Shown piece after piece: positions 11,160-19,600 of a stretch of 21,552 bases of DNA. The notes beneath the pieces are model-generated. The model saw only the letters and a program-made list of their open reading frames with translations, ran no database searches and had not been told where the DNA came from. A program made the translations under genes and the position numbers. The DNA comes from Saccoglossus kowalevskii (Eukaryota; Hemichordata; Enteropneusta; Harrimaniidae): the NCBI RefSeq assembly GCF_000003605.2, contig NW_003108580.1, forward strand, positions 698,464 to 720,015, in the 5' to 3' direction. Positions within the stretch are counted from its first letter, which is position 1. Every line of letters starts with the position of its first letter.

Positions 11160-11560
11160 CGAGGCCTCACCTTTCAAAGTTTACTGATTATTTTGTACGA
11201 TAATTTGACAAAATCTTGATTTTCAGTTGACATCGAGATTGAACGCCTGTATAACGTACACTTTCCGAAAAGACCCTCAAAATGACCAAAAATGATTGGT
11301 CTGGCACATTTCTTTACTGGACGATCCCTTTCTCCCTTTTACATGGGATTGACTGAATTGAGATTGAACGCACCTGTAAACGTCTTTATAACATTTTCGG
11401 AATAGACACCCTCGAATTGACTTACAAAAGTCGGTCTGGCACATTTCTTTACCAAGTGACCCCTTCCCTCTTTCATAGGAGATGTTTGACATTGTGTAAC
11501 CAGTATTTCCAAAATCATCACCCTAAGACTGGCCTGGCAAACCTAACGTACCTATAACAG
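11160..11560. repeat. Degenerate tandem repeat, about 125-135 bp unit
   Basis: GAGATTGAACGC occurs at 11235 and 11360. GGTCTGGCACATTTCTTTAC occurs at 11298 and 11433. Each unit ends in a CCCTTTCTCCCTTT-like or CCCTTCCCTCTTTCA-like run followed by a GGAGAT-like junction. A weaker third unit runs from about 11485 (GACTGGCCTGGC at 11527) and a partial unit precedes the first. Minus-strand open frames here repeat the KEMCQT peptide and are products of the repeat. Confidence 0.6.
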
Positions 11561-11878
11561 TTGTCATTTTAAAGAAAAATAGGTATGTAGTATGCAAATC
11601 GAGAACAGTAAACACGGCTCAGACTTAGACGGCGGATTTTTGCTCCCATGCTGGTATATTCAATAATTAAAAATTCATGTCATGGGAATTGACTATGTGT
11701 TATATTTTGGGCTATTGTTTATTACACGTGAACAAAAGTCGTGTTAATTTGCTTACTTAATTTCTTTCCACTTTGTTTTTGGTAATCGTAGTGAATTAGT
11801 ATCATCGTGCGACTAAATATGGGGGGGGGGTGTAGGTTAGTATCACATTGCAGTATGATGCAGTTTGGTGAGTGCAAG

Positions 11879-11884
11879 TTTATT
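11879..11884 (-). terminator. Gene B candidate poly(A) signal
   Basis: TTTATT on the plus strand is AATAAA on the minus strand, about 225 nt past the gene B stop. It is the first canonical hexamer downstream and lies at nearly the same distance as in gene A. Confidence 0.5.
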
Positions 11885-12107
11885 ATTCTAGCAATTAAAA
11901 CAAACAATACATTTATGAATTCTTGGGTAAATATGAATCTGAATTTTCATGTATTAATACAGCTTTCCACATTAAATTTCAAATAATATTTGAAGTTGAT
12001 AATATAATGTGTATAATTCATGCATGGTTTAGACGATACACTGTTAGGATGCATTCAATACGAAAAACGTTTTTGCTGATTAACACCTGTCCACTTGTAT
12101 AGTTTAG

Positions 12108-12190
12108 TTAGACGGCATACGACGGACCTTTTCCTGGCTCTGAATAGTTAGGCGGAGGCGCGTTGCTGTAGGCCGGTGCAGGGGCAGTTT
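12108..12190 (-). CDS. Gene B exon 4: short PPxY tail
   Basis: The acceptor is TTTTTTCTTTCAG with a strong pyrimidine tract. It is 83 nt, ending in TAA at 12110-12108. It encodes TAPAPAYSNAPPPNYSEPG and a final GPSYAV. There is one PPNY motif. It is the shortest tail in the cluster. Confidence 0.82.
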
Positions 12191-14077
12191 CTGAAAGAAA
12201 AAAAAACAGAAACATAACAATAACATCATTCTAGTTGCGTTATCCCATCTAATAAATTTGCAATAAAGTAATATTTTCCATCAAAATTAACTTACGATGT
12301 ACCACGGTGGTTGTAGCCTGGCTGCTTGATGTAGCCCCCTTGATACAGCAATACACACATACAACTATGCATACTATTATGAGGACCACAAGTGCAATGA
12401 CACCACATATTATTCCAATAATGACCGCCGTACTGAAAAATAAATATTTGTTAATTATTATTACACGAGTCCCTTGAATAACTGATACCATGTCAGACAA
12501 TGCGTGTACAAAGAAACCTTCCGATGTACTCGTACTTTCAATTAATTACTTATGTATTCGACAACAAGTAAAGATAACACATTGAGAAAGATGTACAAAA
12601 TAATTATACATACGCTAATCCGACAGCCGTGTCGACAGCATCGTCTAAATCGTTACCGAAATCAAAAGCTGATTGATCACAGCAGTATCTGTATGAATCA
12701 TCTCCACAGCAGTAGGTCTCGTCCTCAGTGTAAAGCAAGGTTGGACATTCGAATCCTTCATAATATATACCGTAACTGGTATAGCCTTCGCATGTATCAC
12801 TCGATACACCTGGAAAAGACGCAAACATTCACTGTTGAAACATTCACTGATGAAAACGCAGTGCGTATACGCATCTAGTGCAATTCGAATAATTCATTAT
12901 CTAAATGTATGAACAATAATTAAGTGGAAACAGAAGTGAAATTAATATCTTAATTACAATTTTAATTAAAGTGGAAGTTTTAGTTGAAGTCAAAATGGGA
13001 CCATGACAGAACGGAGCCATATAAGTAACTAATTATGGTACGTTCTATCGGTTCTGGTCGTGTCCGAAAAACTGGGTGGCCTGGGTGCGTTGTTTAGACA
13101 GCGCTTGTTCCGCCCAGAGAACTACTTCATCAATAATGTAACTTGTACAGCGCGAAATGACTGTCTTCATGATTTTGGCAATAGTTTAGCTTTTTAGAGC
13201 AACTATCCAATTGTTCCCGGGAAGTCACCATGACGGTTCTCACAACCCTGGCTGACCAAGTTACAGGATAGACTCTCGCTAGTAACACTTTAACAGATCG
13301 GACACGGCTGTGAACAGTTCTTATAAAACGGAGAAAGAATTCCTTGACTACAAAGTTCTCCATTCAGTACATATTTACATTTATTTATTGACACAGTAAT
13401 GACGTTGCACTAAAAAAACACAAAACAATAAAAAGAATTTAACAACAGGAGTGTAAACAAGCATTGGGAAAGAGTTTCTGTCATACCACCACCACCCCTA
13501 ACACTAATCCTACCCCTACCCTCCAGCTCTCCCCAATTTAATTTTGTATTCTCTTTCTAAAAAAATTTACTAAACTAAAATCATGGAGATCCCAGGTCGT
13601 ATTTTCACTGTCACTTCTATATAAAATAGCATGAGCCATACACAGCACAGCAAAACCGTTCTAATCTGAGTTATTCTGAGTTCTAATGTGACCATTCCCA
13701 CGTTATAAATTGATAACCATTACTGAATACAGCTCTCATCGATTGTGACGACCTTTCTGTCGACGATTATTGAAATTTCACTCGTATAACAATTTGGGAA
13801 GCTTCACTTTTACCCCTGTTAAATTATGGGCAAAGAATTGTGAAATGTGATTTGGTGCGTTTATCTTATCCCAATCTTTGCTGTAATTTTAGCTGCACCG
13901 TCGCGTATTTAAGAACAGTAGCCTAGTAGGTCACTTATAGCTGCCTACACTTTTGAAAAACTCAGCCAATGTTTAAAAGTTTTACATTTTTGAAACTCAC
14001 GTTGAATACGGGGTCTTACCTGCAATACTGATACACACCAAACACCAAATGATTGCGTACATGTTTGTGGCTGCCAT
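12108..14077 (-). CDS. Gene B: Shisa-like single-pass membrane adaptor, 4 exons, 157 aa
   Basis: Spliced CDS join of 14020-14077, 12614-12809, 12296-12432 and 12108-12190 (474 nt, 157 aa plus TAA), with intron phases 1, 2 and 1 as in genes A and C. Residues 1-20 form a signal peptide. The ectodomain carries six cysteines (26, 41, 53, 54, 62, 63) in the pattern C-EGY ... F-E-C-P ... TYCCG ... YRYCC. The transmembrane helix is about 88-112 with GxxxG at 91-95, followed by YCC(112-114)-IKG. The short tail carries one PPNY (143-146). By family knowledge this is a Shisa-like adaptor: an extracellular or lumenal disulphide knot, with a cytoplasmic tail that recruits WW-domain partners. Of the three, its exon 2 fits the family pattern best. 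Intron 1 (1210 nt) contains a duplicated copy of the gene's own upstream element. The start has A at -3 and G at +4; a second in-frame Met is codon 6. Confidence 0.87.
12296..12432 (-). CDS. Gene B exon 3: transmembrane segment
   Basis: The acceptor is ATTTTTCAG above 12432 and the donor GTAAGTTAA below 12296. It is 137 nt, phase 2 in and phase 1 out. The helix starts TAVIIGIICGVIALVV and is followed by CVYCCIKG and a Ser/Thr stretch ending TTTVVH. It is three codons longer than the exon 3 copies in genes A and C. Confidence 0.87.
12614..12809 (-). CDS. Gene B exon 2: six-cysteine ectodomain
   Basis: The acceptor is TTTTCCAG above 12809. The donor GTATGT (12613-12608) is chosen over a GTATAA four bases further on because only it leaves phase 2 and joins exon 3 in frame. 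It is 196 nt. It encodes SSDTCEGY ... EGFECPTLLY ... ETYCCGDDSYRYCC and an acidic Asp-rich linker. Confidence 0.87.
13300..13345 (-). repeat. Second copy of the gene B upstream element, inside gene B intron 1
   Basis: Aligned without gaps to 14108-14153, 34 of 46 bases match, including AAGGAATTC at one end and ACAGCCGTG at the other. Similarity also continues weakly on both sides (GAACTTTGTxGxC upstream). The copy contains TTTTATAAG, a better TATA match than the functional-position copy. No signal-peptide ATG follows it. It may be a relic of a fourth gene's promoter, a local duplication or an alternative promoter. Confidence 0.4.
14020..14077 (-). CDS. Gene B exon 1: signal peptide
   Basis: ATG at 14077-14075 opens MAATNMYAIIWCLVCISIA and one base of a Gly codon. 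The donor is GTAAGACC, phase 1. The hydrophobic core spans residues 7-19. The exon is too short to stand out as an open frame; it was recognised by joining in frame to exon 2. Confidence 0.8.
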
Positions 14078-14107
14078 TCTTCACTCGACGCAAGCTTCAA
14101 TTGATTG

Positions 14108-14153
14108 GGGCACGGCTGTCAGCAGTTCCAATGAAAGCGAAGCCGAATTCCTT
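14108..14153 (-). promoter_or_regulatory. Gene B upstream element (conserved with gene A)
   Basis: The minus strand reads AAGGAATTC, GGCTTCGCTTTCATT, ten bases, ACAGCCGTGCCC, ending 30 nt before the gene B ATG. The 37 nt nearest the gene match gene A at the same spacing. All 46 nt match a second copy inside gene B intron 1. This is probably core promoter or 5' UTR sequence. Gene C has no recognisable copy. Confidence 0.45.
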
Positions 14154-14286
14154 AGACTTGACAAATAGTCCACAAAGTTCACTACTCCGTCAGGCATCAT
14201 TTAGAGTGACAGGTGCGTACATACCTTGTTCATTGTAATGTGCATTGTAATGTAAAATACCAAAGCAATTGACCTTCCATCAATAA

Positions 14287-14416
14287 CAATCACCATAATT
14301 TGAAGATTCAAAGCAACAATCACCATAATTTGAAGATCCAAATCAACAATCACCATAATTTGAAGATTCAAATCAACAATCACCATAATTTGTAGATTCA
14401 AATCAACAATCATCAG
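14287..14416. repeat. 30-bp minisatellite upstream of gene B
   Basis: Four units start at 14287, 14317, 14347 and 14377, each beginning CAATCACCATAATTTG, and a broken fifth starts at 14407. Units differ at only one to three positions. The open minus-strand frame across it (repeating MVIVDLNLQI) follows from the 30-bp period and is not a gene. The array starts about 130 nt upstream of the gene B promoter-proximal element. Confidence 0.85.
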
Positions 14417-15424
14417 GAATTAATATTAACCAATCACCAACAAATAAAACCTATACAAAAATAACCACAACTCTCCAATTTTGTTTAAAATATTAGTACA
14501 CACAGACCATTTTCTACCAGTACAAAGTAAGTTTACTTCAGGTAAGGTGTGGTTCATTTGAACTCCTTAAAGGGGTTATCATTTTTGGAAAACAATTTCA
14601 ATTTATGGATAGTTAAGTACAAATTATCAGTAAGTAGTATCTTCCGTCGTCCTAAAGATGGTTCATTCCATGGCAGATCTCAAACAATTTAGGTCAAATG
14701 AAAACCCTCAAATAGGAGAAAATATATGGGCGAACAGCACCATAAATATAAAATGTATTTTTTTGAAGTGATCCACAGACCAAAAGATATTTGTTGGAAT
14801 ATAATACAAACGTAGAAGAATTCAATCGACAGGTTTACGGTACAGTCACAAAGATTACATTTATGAGCTTTCGTGTACGGTGAGATGTAAATGTGTCACT
14901 TGTTTCCTGGTTTGTTCAGTCAAATTTATAACTATTAGCAAACCGATTCTCATATCGAACAAAATTGTATAACCCACATGTAAGCCAGTTGGACATTTTG
15001 ACATAACATGTGTGCTGTTCGAATCAAGTTTAAATTCAATCATACTAATCCACAGCTGACGTAATTGAAGTTCTCCCTCAAACATCGCGTTTTAGATAAA
15101 ATGTGGTGGAGGGAAACAAATAATGGCTAAAGAACGCTGATAGGCTAATTGGTGGTGTGAACCCTGTAAGCAAATTCTCATGGAATAAGGCACGAACCTA
15201 GATCATTGGGCAACTACATTAGATGGACAGCCACGGTGTATTATTATAGTGTGCCCTTCAACGTCCGATAGGCAGCAATATAACATCGATACCCGGTGTA
15301 TCCAAGCCACAGTGCTGTATACTATGCATGTAATAATTCAGGGTTAAATATATACAGCACACTTAATGGGTTACTATTGTACATTATGCTTTCTGTTAAC
15401 TATTTAATTTACCAATAATACTTC
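14417..15424. other. Intergenic, nothing firmly recognised
   Basis: The minus-strand frame 14861-15085 starts MFEGELQLRQLWISMIEFKL and looks mildly coding, but it has no family match and no convincing splice partner. No other feature is seen. Confidence 0.5.
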
Positions 15425-15479
15425 GTGATTTTGCAACACGTATCATTAGAAAACGGTATTTCGTTATTTTTGTGCAAAC

Positions 15480-15615
15480 TAATTTACATACTGTCCTTAA
15501 ATGTCACATTTCTGTCAGATGAACTCGTCCCTAACAAATATAATTATGTCCATACAGGTAACAACATTATCACATGGATTCAACATGGTTGGACTATAAA
15601 AGGTAATAGATTATC
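15480..15615 (+). pseudogene. Possible LINE endonuclease scrap
   Basis: The open frame contains FLSDELVPNKYNYVHTGNN followed by IITWIQHGW. This resembles the late block of LINE AP-type endonucleases (F/YTY...ISWIDH), in which Asp and His of the IDH motif are conserved. Here the Asp is Gln, and no other endonuclease blocks are intact, so it would be a dead fragment. Recognition rests on one block only. Confidence 0.3.
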
Positions 15616-16433
15616 ATTGTGAGCAACAAAATATTTCAAAACTGTACAGCGCCATCAGCGGCGGCTGTCCCAGACGCTCTGCATCAGGACATGGTAGTGT
15701 TTGTTTCACGTACTAGTGTATAATATTAATGTACACTTCCAGATAGCGAATAAGAAACTCATTGTAGGCAGCCATTTTTAATTGTTATTAGTATTCACTC
15801 GGTGCGAAATACCTGTATGGTATGAAGTATCTTGGAGTGCAGCAACAACATGGTACGAAGCTACCATATGAATGCACGAAGCTCTGAAGGTTGTCATGAC
15901 ATGAATGCAGTATACTGACCTCATGGATTCAGAACTGACAAAGTGTTACATATTTGATTCCACCAAGAATGAAGGATGTAAATTTACTCATGTTCACATT
16001 GCAAGATGTGGGATTAGTATGAACTGACTAGAGGTTATTCGGGTTCTGCTAAATCAGTCACAATAATAGCATATAATGTCAGCTGGACAAGGAACTGATA
16101 ATTAGGTCAATGACTGTCAAAAAACAATGATCGTATCGAACATAGAGTTACATGAAACCGTTATTTATTTAGAATATATTGCTCTTATACAAGATTCTAG
16201 TATACTGACATTGACCAAGGGCGTAGGCAAAAGTACCCGGGTCAATACAATATTTTCTTCTTGGCTAAAATGAGTTATATTAGTAACATTGCGTCTTGCT
16301 CAGACCCAGAGTTTTAGAAAACGTACGCTTAGTGCGTACAAGATATGACCGCGATTTTTTTGAAAACGTTCGAATGTATGACGCTTTGAGTGACCTTATT
16401 AAAGTCATCACCCTCAATGATAATATACCTCAC

Positions 16434-16596
16434 CATAACTAAAAACCTTCGCTGTCATTTCATGCAACCAGGTTGCAAGTAACTGCATATATGATAACGG
16501 TTGTTTTGATGAAAGCCGCCAAATACTTCCACTCCACTTAGTCCACACAGATTCAATCACTGACTGAAAAGCTGACACAATCTCAAGAGTGGCCAT
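16434..16596 (-). other. Orphan coding-like exon between genes B and C
   Basis: An ATG with G at -3 and G at +4 opens MATLEIVSAFQSVIESVW, continues through SGSIWRLSSKQPLSYMQLL and ATWLHEMTAKVFSY, and meets a good donor (TATG|GTGAGG), phase 1. The composition (Trp, Met, Leu and Ser with helix-like periodicity) looks coding. It lies about 110 nt beyond the gene C poly(A) signal on the same strand. No signal peptide or Shisa feature is present, and no partner exon was found. It could be a transposon scrap or the first exon of an unknown gene. Confidence 0.25.
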
Positions 16597-16708
16597 AACA
16601 GAGCGTTACTGTCATTTCACGCTATCACCGACATCTATGGTCATAGTAATTAATAGCTTTCAAAGTAGAGATGTGCCTGTGGAAATCGATCAATGTAGAA
16701 TGATACAA

Positions 16709-16714
16709 TTTATT
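16709..16714 (-). terminator. Gene C candidate poly(A) signal
   Basis: TTTATT on the plus strand, AATAAA on the minus strand, about 270 nt past the gene C stop. It is the first canonical hexamer found downstream. Confidence 0.45.
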
Positions 16715-16982
16715 TGACCTCTGAGGTCATCATTAATGTCATATTTACAATTACAAAACAATTGAAAGCAGTAATCAGGAGTAAAATACAATTACATCTC
16801 ACGTTTATAATCATGTCATTTTTTAAAATGAAAAAATTAAAAGTACATTTTTCATTATCTGTAAAATTGTCTGTGTAATGTAGTCTTTAAATCGTGTTAT
16901 AATTATAATGCACTCTTCTTGGTTAAATGTGCTTGTTGTTTTGGTTCAGTATTTGTCCAACAACAGTTCCTTACGGATGTAC

Positions 16983-17113
16983 TTATTTGCCATATACCTG
17001 CGCTACTGGGTCGTATGTCGGTGGCAGCTTAGCGTACGGTGGTTGTAGTCCATACGCTGGCGGTGATTGTACAGTCCATAGCGCGCCATCTGGTGGTGGA
17101 TTAAATTGGGTAT
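16983..17113 (-). CDS. Gene C exon 4: PPxY tail
   Basis: The acceptor is AACTTTACAG above 17113, phase 1, and the stop is TAA at 16985-16983. It encodes PPPDGALW, SPPAYGLQPPYAKLPPTYD and VAQVYGK. The two PPxY motifs and an overall P/Y-rich make-up match the exon 4 copies of genes A and B, although the rest of the tail does not align. Confidence 0.78.
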
Positions 17114-19565
17114 CTGTAAAGTTGTAACAAATCTAGTCAATGAAGTGGAATAATCCTTGCAAGAACAAATGTAATGTCTAAGTGTTACAATTATGGCCCA
17201 AAACGGTGTGAATATTGTAACATTTGCATCATTACATAACAAATATTAATATACATCTTTCACTGTAACGCCATGAGTTACAGCGTGCCGTAATTTTGCG
17301 GTATTTTAAGGGTTTTGTTCATCCTACCATATAAGGAAATGCGAATTCCAAATATGAAATGATTACACGCGTAAACGTCCTCTAATAATAAAAACAAACA
17401 CGGCTGCCACCAAGGTTTGACCGGACTCCACACAAAAAAGTTCGCTGATTCTGTTCTAAACTTTTTGGATTTCGGCATTCACATGATGTATCCTTGAAAG
17501 GCAAAGATGTATAATAATAAGGTTATTACGAGGATACCTCAAAGTATGCACTCAGACAGTACGTCTCGCATAGTGTCGCTGTACTCAGGCTGTATTCGTG
17601 CAAACTTCCTCGTAATAACCTCATAGTCAGTCTAATGGTATTTGTGAGTAACCAAAGCGGTCCTTGAAACCATTAATCACACGCCCACACGAAGTGATTC
17701 TTTAGTAGATGTTTGTTTCTTATACTTACGAATTACGTGGGTTCGTGTACTTTTGTTACTTCCTGCTTTGATACAACAACACACACATGCGGCTATACCA
17801 GCAATGGTTCCAACAATGATAAGTACAGTAATAACAATTCCAAAGATTGCAGCTGTCCTGTTTACAATGTACGAAATAGTGCCTTATTGATATATTGTAA
17901 CATACAAAGGCTGTACTACACAACAGCAAAAACATGCTTCTTTGTTAAGTTTCAGGAGAAAAGACAAGACAGTTTATAGGTACCATCTCGAGGTGTAATT
18001 AATACCAATGATTGTCTGTCTTGATTGCAAAATATTATTATACAAATCTCAACTTTTCATGTAACTCCGTGGTGTGAACATGCCCTTTGAATATACCGGT
18101 GATAAATTCCATGATTAGTAGAGTCATGTACTTCATTAGCTACTATTGGATTTATGTAATAACGAAAATGGCTCGGAGTACATTTTCTCCACCCGTCATT
18201 TTCTCCACCCGTCAACGCGAATACTCATTGGTTGCCAATCATCTAATATTGTATTAAATAGACGAGTTTCGAGTTCCCGGTGTTGTTAAGTTAGTAAACG
18301 CGTGTGCCTCTGTTTTGTTCATTTGTTGATATCTCACGAAAAATTGTATTTGCATCAACTATATTGTATATAGATACAACATTCTCCAAGCTGTTATAAT
18401 ACGGTATCTTATAAGTTATTGTTGACCAAAAGTGAACGTCGAACGAGCCCCTCGTGATGGAATAGCAACAAAACAAGATGTGAATTCAAAAAATTATCTT
18501 ATTTAAATTGTATATAATAATATTTTGTAAAGGTTATTCGGATGATCGGAAAACGTCACTGTTACCACATGTAATGATGAAAAGTTGAGTATAATATAAT
18601 TGACAATCGTAATCAAAATTAAAAATAATACAAGGAAATCCCTGGCAGCTCTTTCGAGACTGTACTGAGTATGCCACCTGCCATATTGACGATTTAGCGC
18701 CCCATTACAATGAAGAGCAATGTCACCAAAATATCAATAAGATGACATAGTAATGGATTTTAGTTATTTTAGTTATAATTACAGTGAGACGTAACACATC
18801 TTTAATTTGACATGATAGTGCAAAACGTTGGGAACAATATAATATATAACAATTTTAACGTGCCGTGCTTTATTAGTCGTTTTTTGCTGCCAATAGCACA
18901 AATATCCGTCAGATGTTAATGAATATATGCTTATATGTTTAAACGATTATAGCCCCCCCCCCATTCAGGCATTCTCTCGCTTTGAATTGTTATCGTGTTG
19001 CTGTGTTACAGTTACCATGCCAAGAGTAATATTTACTCATGAACGGTACTTGTGTATTTTGAGTCGGTACAAGCGGGATGTTATATGTCCTGTTCAACTA
19101 CTTTTGTTAACTACGTATACTGGTACCATTGGGGTCAAGTATTTCTATGACGTGCGTAAAGTTATGACCAATTGTAGTTTTTATGTAATTTTCAACCCTC
19201 ACTTGTACAGTGGCACGCCGGCTATTCGACCTTCTAGAGTAGCTTTTAACTGTGGGCGAGTCTTCCTAGGTTGCCTGCCCAGAACAAGTACGACTATTAC
19301 ATTATTGTGGTAGTTAAGTGAAATTAGATTGCGGACATTAACTCACCCGAGACCAGTGGGTGCACTTAATCCATAAGACAACCAGTCATCGTAACCACAA
19401 CAGTATTTGTAGGTACTTGAACCACAGCAGTATGTCTCAGAACTGGAGTCAAACCATTTGGGACAGGTGAAACCTTCTGTAAAATCACCCTCGAAATCGT
19501 AATAACCGTAGCAATATTCGCTTCTTACCTCTATAGTGAAGGAACGCACACTTTCAGTGAGACTG

Positions 19566-19600
<35 letters not shown>

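Noticed and set aside
12552-12878. 108-codon plus-strand frame
   Set aside because: Antisense shadow of gene B exon 2; the Arg/His/Gln-rich composition is what the complement of the cysteine exon gives.
13130-13363. 77-codon minus-strand frame starting MENFVVKEFF, considered as an extra first exon of a fourth gene
   Set aside because: The frame covers the duplicated upstream block in gene B intron 1. It has no signal peptide, and no phase-1 donor follows a hydrophobic core.
14201-14413. Repetitive minus-strand protein with MVIVDLNLQI units
   Set aside because: Created by the 30-bp minisatellite; a period divisible by three keeps the frame open without selection.
16927-17127. Plus-strand frame with many Gly, Tyr and Cys residues, resembling a small secreted peptide
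   Set aside because: It is the complement of gene C exon 4, which splices in phase with exon 3.
17713-17979. Plus-strand 88-codon Asn/Ser/Thr-rich frame
   Set aside because: Antisense to gene C exon 3 and the adjoining intron.
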